DNA from: Empedobacter tilapiae
GTDB lineage: Bacteria; Bacteroidota; Bacteroidia; Flavobacteriales; Weeksellaceae
DNA: 64,000 nucleotides
Assembly (NCBI RefSeq): GCF_004785645.1
Contig: NZ_SRPE01000001.1
Span: 186,001 to 250,000, forward strand
Reading direction: 5' to 3'
In this document: positions 8,318-18,700 of the stretch, piece after piece
Numbering within the stretch: the stretch's first letter is position 1
Layout of the letters: every line of letters begins with the position of its first letter
Program-made: the position numbers and the translations under genes
The notes under the pieces: generated by a model
What the model was told of the DNA's origin: nothing
Seen by the model: the letters and a program-made list of their open reading frames with translations, nothing else
Database searches by the model: none

Positions 8318-9330
8318 TCTACTTCAGTTTCTTTGTTACTTACGCCTGCAGATTCGAAACTTGCCATGTCATTGTAAAAATTTACCGCACTTTTGATAAT
8401 TGGATAAGCTAACGCACAACCCGTTCCTTCGCCGACGCGCAAATTGATGTTTAGAATTGGTTCTTCATTGAAATAATTCAATAAATATTGATGTCCAGAT
8501 TCATCACTTTGATGACAGAAAGTAGCATTATTTAGAATTTCTGGTTTTAATTTAGACGCAACCAAAATCGCAGCCGAAGCAATATACCCATCAATCATCA
8601 ACAACATATTATGTTCGTAAGCAGATAACATTGCAGCCGTCATTTGCGCAACTTCGAAACCACCAAAAGTGGCTAAAATTTGTTTTGGATCAGTAATTTT
8701 TCCATGCATATTCTTCGTTTCATTTAAAATATTGATTTTATTCTGCAATTGCTCATCATTCAATCCAGTTCCACGGCCTACACATTGCTCAAGTGGTAAA
8801 TCAGTTAAATAATGTACAAGCATCGATGCAGAAGAAGTGTTCCCAATTCCCATTTCGCCAAAACCAATAATATTTGTTCCGTTTTGAGCGATTTCGTCCA
8901 CAATTGTCTTCGAATAATCAAAACATTGTTCAAGTTGATCTAAGGTCATTGCAGGTTCGTACAAGAAATTTTTGGTTGATTTAGCTACTTTACAATTTTT
9001 CAAAACCGAATAATCCTCGAATTCATAATTTACACCAGCGTCTACAATGGTTAAATCAATTTCATTTTGATTACAAAAAACATTAATTGCAGCTCCATTA
9101 TTCAAAAAATTGAAAACCATTTGAGGTGTAACTTCCGCAGGATACGCGCTAACACCAGATTGTGAAATTCCGTGATCGCTTGCGAAAACAATTAAATGAG
9201 GTTTTATTAATTCTAAATGATTTTTTTGTTGAACCAAACCAATTTTAAGCGCGATTTTTTCTAATAAACCCAAAGCTCCTAGCGGTTTTGTTTTAAGATC
9301 AATAATGTGTTGAATTTCTTCTTTTTGCAT
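8311..9330 (-). CDS. cobT: Nicotinate-nucleotide-dimethylbenzimidazole phosphoribosyltransferase
   Basis: Activates the lower ligand by moving phosphoribose from nicotinate mononucleotide to dimethylbenzimidazole, giving alpha-ribazole phosphate. The 339 residues match the family length (about 340-360). Recognisable segments are FASDHGISQSGVSAYPAEVT, NGGAAINVF-like NNGAAINVF, GEMGIGNTSSAS and RVGEGTGCALAYPII near the C-terminal catalytic Glu. It is the first gene of cobTSC and sits directly behind a cobalamin riboswitch. No cobU/cobP or corrin-ring genes are in this window, so the locus shows the nucleotide-loop and salvage branch only. Confidence 0.95.
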   Translation of the reverse strand: MQKEEIQHIIDLKTKPLGALGLLEKIALKIGLVQQKNHLELIKPHLIVFASDHGISQSGVSAYPAEVTPQMVFNFLNNGAAINVFCNQNEIDLTIVDAGVNYEFEDYSVLKNCKVAKSTKNFLYEPAMTLDQLEQCFDYSKTIVDEIAQNGTNIIGFGEMGIGNTSSASMLVHYLTDLPLEQCVGRGTGLNDEQLQNKINILNETKNMHGKITDPKQILATFGGFEVAQMTAAMLSAYEHNMLLMIDGYIASAAILVASKLKPEILNNATFCHQSDESGHQYLLNYFNEEPILNINLRVGEGTGCALAYPIIKSAVNFYNDMASFESAGVSNKETEVEC

Positions 9331-9352
9331 TTTGTACTAAACTATATTTTAA

Positions 9353-9439
9353 TAAAAAATGCTTCCGAAATCAAGTACAATCAATTCAACAAATAATAAA
9401 ATACATGTAGTTTTGATTGAGCTTCAATCGCGAAAGCAT
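9353..9439 (-). terminator. Terminator-type expression platform of the cobalamin riboswitch
   Basis: On the minus strand ATGCTTTCG (9439-9431) can pair with CGGAAGCAT (9367-9359; one G-U pair), followed by TTTTTT at 9358-9353. The arm directly downstream of the aptamer is thus part of a terminator 23 bases before cobT. About 60 bases separate the arms, with a small hairpin GATTGAAGCTCAATC inside. Confidence 0.7.
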
Positions 9440-9530
9440 CATCTAAAAAGTGGTCTGGCTTATAGTTTTTACTACTTACAGTTGCGCGACAGCTCAAGAT
9501 TTACACTCGATTCCCTTTTATGCAACTAAG
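9425..9530 (-). promoter_or_regulatory. Cobalamin riboswitch aptamer
   Basis: The minus strand shows the ordered conserved blocks of the class: GTTGCATAAAAGGGAA, then GAGTGTAAATC, then the B12 box region CGCAACTGTAAG, then AAGCCAGACCAC. This matches the consensus GGGAA..GTG.AA.C..GC.ACTG..GCCAGA..AC. The 3' boundary is approximate. Binding of adenosylcobalamin would be expected to switch off cobTSC through the following terminator. Confidence 0.9.
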
Positions 9531-9558
9531 ATAATGAAATAATCATAAAAGCAAAAAA
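9526..9558 (-). promoter_or_regulatory. Promoter of the riboswitch-cobTSC operon
   Basis: The minus strand reads TTTTTTG, 18 bases, TATCTTAG: one base from TAnnTTTG with a good -33 box. It abuts the stop codon of the upstream minus-strand gene and places the start of the RNA at the first conserved riboswitch bases. Confidence 0.65.
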
Positions 9559-10200
9559 CTATTCTGTAACCACAACTTTTTCTTTAACCATAGGAGCAAT
9601 TGAAATTTTTCCCATAATCATCGGTTCCATTATAAAATCATTCGAACTTACTTTCACTTTTTTTGGTAAGTTTTGTTTTGTATAACTTTTAGTAATTTCT
9701 ACGTTATTTTCATTTGAGGCTAATCTGATATCAATTAGCAAACCTTTGTGTACATCAAATTTTATCGTATACTCTTCTCCTACTTTCAAGCTTTGTTTTA
9801 CAACCTCATTATTTATCAACAATCGGAAAGTAGAAAATTGCTGTATTTTTGAGTTAGAAGTTTTATCAACAATCAATCTAAACGAAATTCTCTCAACCTG
9901 AATCGAATCATTTTTAGGCGCTAAAGGTTCTGTACAAGTAATTTTATCTTGTCCTTGCACTGAAGAAGTCATTAAACCTAAAGCTGAAAAAATGATGACG
10001 TTAGAAATCGTTTTTTTGAAAAAATTTTGACCTAATTGACTTGGATGAAAAACACCACAATGAACGTTACTTTTCTGAAATTCATTCGAAATTTCATCAT
10101 TTGTCAAATTAGAAAAGTCAGTAATTTTATGCTGACATTTCGCGCAGAAATTTTCGTTTGTTAATTTTTCTTTGCAAGAAATTGGAATTGTGATTTTCAT
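9559..10200 (-). CDS. Hypothetical membrane protein with N-terminal CxxC motif
   Basis: The 213-residue protein starts MKITIPISCKEK and has FCAKCQHKITDFSNLT near residues 18-33, a short Cys motif seen at the N terminus of many flavobacterial proteins of unknown role. A hydrophobic segment near residues 64-82 would anchor it, leaving a C-terminal beta-rich domain outside the cytoplasm. The function is unknown. The cobT promoter begins immediately after its stop, so read-through into the riboswitch is possible. It is divergent from the histidine kinase gene. Confidence 0.65.
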   Translation of the reverse strand: MKITIPISCKEKLTNENFCAKCQHKITDFSNLTNDEISNEFQKSNVHCGVFHPSQLGQNFFKKTISNVIIFSALGLMTSSVQGQDKITCTEPLAPKNDSIQVERISFRLIVDKTSNSKIQQFSTFRLLINNEVVKQSLKVGEEYTIKFDVHKGLLIDIRLASNENNVEITKSYTKQNLPKKVKVSSNDFIMEPMIMGKISIAPMVKEKVVVTE

Positions 10201-10347
10201 ATTTTTTAAAGTTTAGATATATCATAGAGATGATTTTGTGAAACAAAAGGTTGGTTTGATTTTTTTTAAAATAATTGATTTTAAATATTTGTAATTATAT
10301 AATATCTTTAACCTCTCTACTTTACTTTTAAAATAGCTATTATTTAA

Positions 10348-13300
10348 ATGGAAAATTTCCCCATCCCCGCGAACGAAAAGCAAAGATTGCAAGCTGTTTA
10401 CGATTATAATTTGCAAGCACATGACAAAGACGAAGAGTTAGAGGTATTTGCAAATGCTGCGAGTTTAATTTGTAATGCACCAATTGCCTTGGTTTCTGTT
10501 TTTGATGAAAATTATCAAGTAATTAAGGCAAATTGCGGGATTGAGGTAGATATTGTTCCGCGTCAACAAACGATTTGTCAATTTTCTTTAATGGAAGAAG
10601 AAATTTTGGTGATTGATGATGTAACGAAATTTGGACCTGCAAAAAATATTGTTGGAGTAAAAGCTGCAAATATTCAGTTTTACGCTGGTGTTCCCTTGAT
10701 TGATGACAATGGAAATGTATTGGGAACTTTGTGTGTAAACGATCATTATCCAAGAACCTTGGATGAAAAACAACGAAATTTATTGATTCAACTTGGGAAA
10801 AATATCACAAAACTATTAGTCAGTAAAAAACGAAAAAAAGACGCCACTTACTTTCAAAATATTTACAAAATATCGAATAACTTGATTGGAGTTGCTGATA
10901 TTAATGGTATTTTAAGATCTATAAACCCTGCTTTCAAAGAAGTTTTGGAGATAAAAAAAGAATCTCACATTGTGGAGAAAAGTTTTGTAGATTTTGTCTC
11001 TGAAAAAGATAAGAACAAAGTGCAAACATTTTTATCTGACTTAAAAAATAATTCAGGTTCTATACATTTCAAATGTTTAATGTCTTCTATTGAATCAAAA
11101 GAAGAAAAGTTAGTGGAATGGTACACAAAATCAAATTTAAAAATTGACAACGAAATCTTCCTCTTTGGGCGAGATATTACACTTGAAAATTCGAAGAAAA
11201 TAGAATTAGAAAATAGCGAACGTAAGTTTAGAAATTTCTTCAATTCTTCACTTGGTTTGATGACTATTCATGATTTGGATGGAAATATTTTGTCAATAAA
11301 TAAGACAGGATTAGAATCTATGGGCTATTCGAAAGAAGAAGCAAAAGATTTGAATCTAAAAAAGTTGATTCCAAAACCTAATCATAAAGAATATCAAAAA
11401 TATATCGAAACGATTTCTAACAAGAAGCAAGATTCTGGTTTAATGAGTTTAATAAAAAAAGATGGTTCATTAACATATTGGTTGTACAGCAATATTTTAG
11501 ACAAAGATAACGAAGGAAATCCTGTTGTAATGAGTACTGCTGTAGATATGACACAAAGAACTTTGTTGGAAAGAGATCTAAATCGTGTTCGTCAGTTGCT
11601 AGATCATACGTACGAAGTTGCGAATGTAGGAGGTTGGAAATATGATTTAGTTAAGCAAAAATTAATTTGGGCTGATATAACGAAAAAAATCCATGAAGTT
11701 GAACCAGATTATGAACCAAATGTAGAAAATGCACTTAATTTTTACGAAGCAAAAAATAGTTATCCAAAAATAAAGAAAGCCTTTAAAGATGCGGTAGAAA
11801 AAGGAATCGAATATGATATGGAATTGCAGATTGTTACCCAAAAAGGAAAAACAATTTGGGTAAGATGTAAAGGAATTCCAGAATTCTTAAATGAAGAATG
11901 TGTTAGCGTTTTTGGAATTTTTCAGGATATTAATGAGAGGAAACGTTATACTTTAGAGTTGACAAGACAAAAAGCCATTTTCGAAACGTTTATTAATCAC
12001 GTACCTGCTTCTGTTGCAATGTTTGATAATGAAATGAATTATCTAACATTAAGTAATCAATGGTGTGATGAATTTGCAATAAAAAAGAAAAATATTATTG
12101 GAAAATCTCATTACGAAATGTACAATGTTCCAGCAGAAAGGAAAGCGATTTATGAGGCTTGTTTGCAAGGCGAAAATTATTCGAATGAAGATACTATTTA
12201 TCGCACACCAAAATATGATACGGATCAACACTATTCGTGGGCGATTCATCCTTGGTATATCAATAAAAAACAGATTGGTGGTCTAATTATGTTTTCGCAA
12301 AATATAACAGAATCTGTCAAGAAAAATAAAGAACTTAAAAAAGCCAAAAAGAATGCTGATATTGCTAGTAAAGCAAAGTCTGAGTTTTTAGCCAATATGA
12401 GTCACGAGATTCGTACGCCGTTAAATGGTGTGATTGGTTTCTCTGATTTATTGTTGAAAACGCCACTTAATCCAACTCAAAAACAATATTTGAATTACAT
12501 TAATGATTCTGCAAATTCATTATTGTCGATTATCAATGATATTTTAGATTTTTCCAAAATTGAATCAGGTCGAATGGATGTTTCGATAGATAAAAATAAT
12601 TTGTTCGAATTAGGAAATCAAGTAATCAATGTGATTCTTTATCAAGCCGAAAACAAAAAAATAGAATTGTTATTGAATATAGATAATAATTTACCACAAT
12701 TTATTTGGATTGATGAAGCGCGATTGAAACAAGTGTTAATCAATTTACTTGGAAACGCCGTGAAATTCACAGATAGTGGAGAAATAGAACTTAAAATTTG
12801 TCAAGTTGAACCAATTATAAAAGGTGAAAAAGCAAAATTGAGATTCTCTGTGCGTGATACTGGAATTGGAATAAAAGCAGAAAAACAATCCAAAATTTTC
12901 GATGCATTTACACAAGAAGATAGTACTATTAGTAAGCGTTTCGGCGGAACAGGTTTAGGTTTAACAATTTCGAATAAGTTGCTAAATTATTTCGGAAGTC
13001 ATCTAGAATTACATAGCGAAATAGATAAAGGTTCTACATTTTTCTTTGATTTAGAAGTTGATTACGAATACAATATTAAGAAACAATTTGATCATTTGGA
13101 CGAAATAAATCATGTGTTAATTGTGGATGATAATCAAAGCAATCAAATGATTTTGCAGCATATGTTGCAGTTCAAAAATATAACATCTGATATTGCGAAC
13201 AATGGAATGGAGGCTCTTCAGAAAGTTTTGAATGGCGATGTTTACGATGTTATTTTGATGGATTATCATATGCCAGTTTTGAATGGTTTGGAAACAATTC

Positions 13301-14271
13301 AGAAGATAAAAGAGTATTTCGTAACCAAGGACACAAAAACTCCTTTAGTGTTATTGCATAGTTCTTCTGAGGATGAATTTTTGATTCAGAAAGCAATAGA
13401 ATTGGGAATTACTTCGCGTTTGTTGAAACCAATTAAGTCAGAAGAATTGTTTGATACGCTGCGTAAAACAATTATTGATTCGAAAGAAATTCAAATCGTA
13501 GAAATTGAAAATAATGAAGAAATTTCGCAAGATTTTTCGAAACAATTTCACATTTTAATTGCAGATGATAATTTAGTAAATATGGCTTTAAATCAACAAA
13601 TCATCAAAAATGTTGCGCCAAATTCTATTTTATATACAGCTGCAAATGGTGTGGAGGCAGTGTCGATTTGTCAAGAAAACAAGGTCGATTTAATCTTGAT
13701 GGATATTCAAATGCCGGAAATGAATGGTATTGAAGCAACTAAGCTTATTCGTTTATTAAACAATTTTCAAGAAACTCCGATTATAGCAGTGACAGCGGGA
13801 AATGTAAAAGGCGAAAAGGAAAAATGTCTTGATGCTGGATTGAATGATTTCTTAGCAAAACCAATTCGAGAAAAAGATATTTTTGGTGTCCTAGAAAAAT
13901 GGCTAGACTTTTCTCAAAATGAAAAAATTGAAACCAACGATTTTGGAAATCACCTTGATCTTTCGATGATAAATAATTATACGAAAGATGACGAATCGTT
14001 TAGAAAAACGTTTATTAAAATAATTATTAATGAGTTAGAAAAATCTATACTAGAATTTGAAACTTATTCCAACAAACAAAATTTAGAAGAATTAAATCAA
14101 TTAGGTCATAAAGTAAAAGGAACAGCAAAAACGGCTGGACTTACAATTTTGGCTGATTTGACCGAACAAATAGAAAAATCAACTTCAATCAATTACCTAC
14201 AAGAAAACCAACTGATTATTAAAGCAAAAACCGAAATAGAATTAGTTATTAATTATTTAAAAAAAATTTAG
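10348..14271 (+). CDS. Hybrid sensor histidine kinase: GAF, PAS repeats, HisKA, HATPase, two REC, Hpt
   Basis: A 1307-residue phosphorelay protein without obvious membrane segments, so probably cytoplasmic. Order: GAF (about 15-155), four PAS-type domains (about 165-280, 290-405, 410-530, 540-660), HisKA with H686 in MSHEIRTP, HATPase with the N-box INLLGNAVKF (about 800), DTGIGI and GGTGLGL, then REC1 with D972 in LMDYHMP, REC2 with D1119 in LMDIQMP, and a C-terminal Hpt with H1254 in LGHKVKGTAKTAGL. All phosphorelay residues look intact. The chain can end on the separate response regulator 11 bases downstream. The ligand is not predictable. It opens a plus-strand gene run to the glycosyltransferase fusion. 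Confidence 0.93.
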   Translation: MENFPIPANEKQRLQAVYDYNLQAHDKDEELEVFANAASLICNAPIALVSVFDENYQVIKANCGIEVDIVPRQQTICQFSLMEEEILVIDDVTKFGPAKNIVGVKAANIQFYAGVPLIDDNGNVLGTLCVNDHYPRTLDEKQRNLLIQLGKNITKLLVSKKRKKDATYFQNIYKISNNLIGVADINGILRSINPAFKEVLEIKKESHIVEKSFVDFVSEKDKNKVQTFLSDLKNNSGSIHFKCLMSSIESKEEKLVEWYTKSNLKIDNEIFLFGRDITLENSKKIELENSERKFRNFFNSSLGLMTIHDLDGNILSINKTGLESMGYSKEEAKDLNLKKLIPKPNHKEYQKYIETISNKKQDSGLMSLIKKDGSLTYWLYSNILDKDNEGNPVVMSTAVDMTQRTLLERDLNRVRQLLDHTYEVANVGGWKYDLVKQKLIWADITKKIHEVEPDYEPNVENALNFYEAKNSYPKIKKAFKDAVEKGIEYDMELQIVTQKGKTIWVRCKGIPEFLNEECVSVFGIFQDINERKRYTLELTRQKAIFETFINHVPASVAMFDNEMNYLTLSNQWCDEFAIKKKNIIGKSHYEMYNVPAERKAIYEACLQGENYSNEDTIYRTPKYDTDQHYSWAIHPWYINKKQIGGLIMFSQNITESVKKNKELKKAKKNADIASKAKSEFLANMSHEIRTPLNGVIGFSDLLLKTPLNPTQKQYLNYINDSANSLLSIINDILDFSKIESGRMDVSIDKNNLFELGNQVINVILYQAENKKIELLLNIDNNLPQFIWIDEARLKQVLINLLGNAVKFTDSGEIELKICQVEPIIKGEKAKLRFSVRDTGIGIKAEKQSKIFDAFTQEDSTISKRFGGTGLGLTISNKLLNYFGSHLELHSEIDKGSTFFFDLEVDYEYNIKKQFDHLDEINHVLIVDDNQSNQMILQHMLQFKNITSDIANNGMEALQKVLNGDVYDVILMDYHMPVLNGLETIQKIKEYFVTKDTKTPLVLLHSSSEDEFLIQKAIELGITSRLLKPIKSEELFDTLRKTIIDSKEIQIVEIENNEEISQDFSKQFHILIADDNLVNMALNQQIIKNVAPNSILYTAANGVEAVSICQENKVDLILMDIQMPEMNGIEATKLIRLLNNFQETPIIAVTAGNVKGEKEKCLDAGLNDFLAKPIREKDIFGVLEKWLDFSQNEKIETNDFGNHLDLSMINNYTKDDESFRKTFIKIIINELEKSILEFETYSNKQNLEELNQLGHKVKGTAKTAGLTILADLTEQIEKSTSINYLQENQLIIKAKTEIELVINYLKKI

Positions 14272-14282
14272 AAACCAATATT

Positions 14283-14639
14283 ATGCAAATTTTAATTGCC
14301 GAAGACGATGAATTGATTTTAAAAACAATTGAGCACAAACTCAAAAAAGAAGGTTACGAAGTTGTTTTAACACGAAATGGAAAAGAAGCAATCAGTAAGA
14401 TTGAGACTGAAGATATTGATTTGATTATTACCGATATTATGATGCCTTTTGCGTCTGGTTTGGAGATTATTAGTGCTGTTAGAAAAAGTAAAAATCCTGA
14501 AACACCAATGATTATTTTGTCTTCTTTAGGGCAAGAAGATGTGGTGGTGGAAGCATTTAATTTGGGTGCAAATGATTTTATGGTGAAACCATTTAGTCCT
14601 ATTGAATTGTCTGTTCGTGTGAAGAAATTACTAAAATAA
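14283..14639 (+). CDS. Single-domain response regulator
   Basis: A 118-residue stand-alone receiver domain with no output domain. It has the acidic pocket E7-D8-D9, the phospho-acceptor D51 in IITDIMMP, the Thr/Ser position in IILSSLG and Lys in MVKPFSP. It follows the hybrid kinase by 11 bases and precedes the HEAT gene by 4. Such receivers act by protein-protein contact, so the HEAT-repeat neighbour or the synthase is a reasonable partner by inference. Confidence 0.92.
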   Translation: MQILIAEDDELILKTIEHKLKKEGYEVVLTRNGKEAISKIETEDIDLIITDIMMPFASGLEIISAVRKSKNPETPMIILSSLGQEDVVVEAFNLGANDFMVKPFSPIELSVRVKKLLK

Positions 14640-14643
14640 AAGC

Positions 14644-15708
14644 ATGATTATCCTACAAATTATAACCTATACCGAGTTAATCGTAGGAATTTATATTCTA
14701 CTTATTTTACTTTTTTTGACAATTATTTATACGTTATTGACAAGTATAATTGAATATAAAATTATTACAAAGAAAAATAAGTGGAATGCTATTATTGATC
14801 AAGAAATTTATGAGACAATTTTGGATGATCAATCCAATTCGAATACTGATTTTAAGGATTATTTGAAATCAAGTTCATTCAAACATTATTTTATCAAAAA
14901 ATTACTAAAAGCGGAACAAAATTTTTCTGGAAATTCAAAAGAGAGTATCCAAAATTTATTTGACTATTATCAATTAAAAAAAGTATCCTTACAGAAATTA
15001 AATAGTCAAAAAAAACATGAAATTGCTGAAGCAATACAGGAAGTTACGGCTATGAATTATGTTGAAACTTTACCAAAAATCAAAAGTATGTTACAACATA
15101 AAAATGATTTAGTACGATCTGAAGCGCAATATGGTTTAGCAAAATTTTCTGGTTTCGAAGGTTTATTTTTTTTGGATAATTTACAGGAACAATTGACGGA
15201 TTGGCAACAGTTGAAGTTGTTGGATGCAATTACAATTTTACCGAATAATGATGAGGTTGATATCATAATTTCGAATTGGTTAAAATCACCTAATCAAAGT
15301 GTGAAAATTCTTGCAATGAAATTAATTCGCAAGTTTCAATTGTTGCAAATGCACGATTTAGTCGCAGATAATTTGTTTGATCCTGATGAAAAAGTTGTGG
15401 AAGAAACAATTAAAACATTAGTCAGAATCGAAGATGATTCAACTTCAAAACTATTGATTGAACAATATCAAACGTGTAACGAAAAGTTTCAAATTCAAAT
15501 TTTAAAAGCCTTAGATAAAATTTCTAATCCAGAAAATAACACATTTTTAGAAACTCAAGCAAAGGAAAATCCTTCATTTTCTGTCAAAAAAGCAAGTGTA
15601 AAAGCGTTAAATAATTGTTATTCAAAAACCGATTTACAAAAACTTGCACATCAATCAAACTCTCCTGAATTAAAACAAATTATTAATCAAATTATCCAAG
15701 AAAACTAA
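14644..15708 (+). CDS. Membrane-anchored HEAT-repeat protein
   Basis: The 354-residue protein has one N-terminal membrane segment (about residues 8-35), a charged linker and then alpha-solenoid repeats from about 115 to the end. Units of the form NDLVRSEAQYGLAKF, NQSVKILAMKLIRKF, DEKVVEETIKTLVRI and SFSVKKASVKALNNC have HEAT/PBS-lyase character. HEAT proteins usually act as scaffolds; no enzyme motif is visible. It sits between the response regulator (4-base gap) and the glycosyltransferase fusion (2-base gap), so it is almost certainly cotranscribed and perhaps the link between signalling and synthesis. Confidence 0.85.
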   Translation: MIILQIITYTELIVGIYILLILLFLTIIYTLLTSIIEYKIITKKNKWNAIIDQEIYETILDDQSNSNTDFKDYLKSSSFKHYFIKKLLKAEQNFSGNSKESIQNLFDYYQLKKVSLQKLNSQKKHEIAEAIQEVTAMNYVETLPKIKSMLQHKNDLVRSEAQYGLAKFSGFEGLFFLDNLQEQLTDWQQLKLLDAITILPNNDEVDIIISNWLKSPNQSVKILAMKLIRKFQLLQMHDLVADNLFDPDEKVVEETIKTLVRIEDDSTSKLLIEQYQTCNEKFQIQILKALDKISNPENNTFLETQAKENPSFSVKKASVKALNNCYSKTDLQKLAHQSNSPELKQIINQIIQEN

Positions 15709-15710
15709 TC

Positions 15711-18700
15711 ATGAATTGGCTAGAAACGGCTTTCGATTTTTTTATTTACGGCTTCCTTTTTTATTCAATCCTATTAATTTTAGTCTATGGATGGATAGGT
15801 TTTTATGCAAAAGGTGCAATAAAATCTTATATCCGAAAAAACAGTTTTACGGATTATTCGCTTATTGCAACATCGCCAAATGCGCCAACTTTTAGTCTTA
15901 TTGCGCCCGCTTATAACGAAGGTGCAACGATTGTGGAGAACGTGCGTTCTTTGTTGTCGTTGTATTACAATCAACTCGAAATTATTATTGTAAATGATGG
16001 TTCCAAAGATGATTCGTTGCAACGATTAATTGAAGCGTATGATTTGATTAAAATTGATTATTTCGTTGAAGGAAATATCGAAACGAAACCAATTAATGCG
16101 ATTTATAAAAGTACAAATCCTGTTTTCAAAAAATTAATTATTGTTGACAAAGTAAATGGAGGAAAATCGGATGCGTTAAATGTCGGAATTAATATTGCAA
16201 CAAACGATTATATTGTTTGTATTGATGTCGATTGTATTTTAGAACAAGATGCGATTCTGAAGCTTGCAAAACCGTTTATGGATGAAGCAAAAGCAAAAGT
16301 AATTGCATGTGGAGGAGTTATTCGTTTGGCGAATAATTGTACCATTGTTGACGGAAAAGTTGTTGATGTTAATTTGCCAAAAACACGTTTAGGAAGAGCG
16401 CAAGCGTTAGAATATATTCGAGCATTTCTTTTGGGAAGAATGGCGTGGTCGCGCGCCAATGGTTTGATGCTGATTTCGGGTGCTTTTGGTGCTTTTGATC
16501 GTGAAATTGTACTCAAGTGTGGCGGTTACGATCACGATACAGTTGGTGAAGATATGGAGCTTGTTGTGCGAATGAGACGCTATATGCACAAACAAAAATT
16601 AGCCTATAAAGTGGTTAATATTCCCGATCCGCTTTGTTGGACAGAAGTGCCAGAAAGTAAAGAAATTTTAACCAAACAGCGTAATCGTTGGATGCGTGGA
16701 ACGATAGAAACATTGTGGAAACATCGTATTTTATTTTTCAATCCGAAATATGGAAAACTTGGAATGATAAGTTATCCGTATTGGTTTTTCTTCGAATTTT
16801 TAGGACCAATTATCGAATATATTGGTTGGATCATTTTCGTTGTTTTATTCTTTTTAGGATTAATTAATTGGCATATTTTCTTTCCTTTAATGGCTTTTGT
16901 ATTGCTTTATGGAGTTTTATATTCGATTTATGCAATTCTGATTGATTTGATGACGTATAACGTTTATCACAAAAAGGGCGATATTCCGAAATTATTTTTA
17001 ACTGCGTTTATAGAGCCTTTTACATTTCATCCGCTAGTTGTGTTGTCAGGTGTAAAAGGTGTGAAGGATTTCTTTCTAAAAAATAATTCGTGGGGAGAAA
17101 TGACGCGACAAGGTTTTGGAGGAAATCAAGCAAAAGAACTATCTATTTGGCAAAAATTGAAACTTGGATTCATTAATTTAGTTCAACAAACTACGTTTAT
17201 TTCGTTGGTTTATTTGTTACTTTTTGGATTGTCAACAATTCTTGAATTTTATCTTTATCAAGAAAATTTGACGCTGCATTCTAATCAAACACTATTTTTT
17301 GATTTATTTGCGCATAATATCGATTTTGTTTTAGATAGTATTTTTGTGGTAAGTTTTATATATTTTTTACTGCAATTTTATTCAATAAGTTGGGCAAAAA
17401 AATGGATCATTTTTGTGTATTCTTTTTTAATTATTTCAAATATTTTATTGATTAAATATTTTCAAACAACACTCAATTTATTAGGTTCAGATTTGTTTTC
17501 TTATACGTTCGAAGAATTGAAGTTAATTATTGGCGCATCAGGCGTTGTAAATGCGATAAATATTGTATTGTCAATCGTTGCAATTGCTATTTTAATAACG
17601 ATATTTATTTACAGTTATCGATTAAAAATCAATCAAAAAATTATTCAATTACCATTAATAATTTTGAGTTTTTTATCGCTTATTATTCCAATTAATTTAT
17701 ATTTGAAAAGTACTCAAAATGATGAGTTTTCATCTAATCTAATTTTGAGTAAGTCGTCTTACTTTTTCTCAAATTCGATTGAACAATATGCAGAAGATAA
17801 ACTTTCGGAAATTGACTTTTTTAATTCAAATTCGAATTCAAATAATGAAGATAATCGACATTATTTTGACAAAACCAATTATCAATTTTTATATCAAGAT
17901 CAGAACAAAAATTTCTTCGCGGATCAATTTAATCTAACAACAGAAAAACCGAATGTTGTTTTTATTGTGATTGAAGGTTTGGGACGAGCTTTTAGTAACG
18001 AAGGTGCATATTTAGGTTCTTTTACACCATATATCGATCAGCTTTCGAAAAAGAGTTTGTATTGGGAAAATGGATTAAGCACGACAGGAAGAACATATGG
18101 AGTTTTACCTGGATTGACGGGTTCTTTGCCATTTGCTGAAAATGGTTTTATGGAACAAAAAAACTTACCTCAACATTTCAATTTGTATAATTTGTTAAAA
18201 AGTAATGGTTATAAAACTGGTTATTTTTACGGTGGTGATGCTGATTTTGATTTTATGTCGAAATACTTGAATTATTCGGGTGTTGAAACAATTATTGATG
18301 AAAATGATTACGAAAATAATTATGCTAAAATTCCGTCAAATAATGGATTTTCTTGGGGATTTGACGATCATTCAGTATTAAAAAAATATTTAGCAACGCA
18401 AAAAGAAAATAATCAACCGTATTTTAATGTTTTGATGACGTTAGCGACGCATAGTCCTTTCTTAATAAACAATGTTGAGAAATATAATAAGCAGTTTGAA
18501 ACGTTGATTAAATCACGAAATTATGATGCGTCGACTTTGACGACAGTAAAAAAATACAAACAACAATTGGTTACTTTTTTGAGTGTTGATGAAGCTGTAA
18601 AAAACTTTTTCGAAGCTTATCAAAAACGTTCAGATTTTAATCAAACTATTTTTGTTATTACTGGAGATCATCGAATGCCTGAAGTTCCGATGGAAACAAA

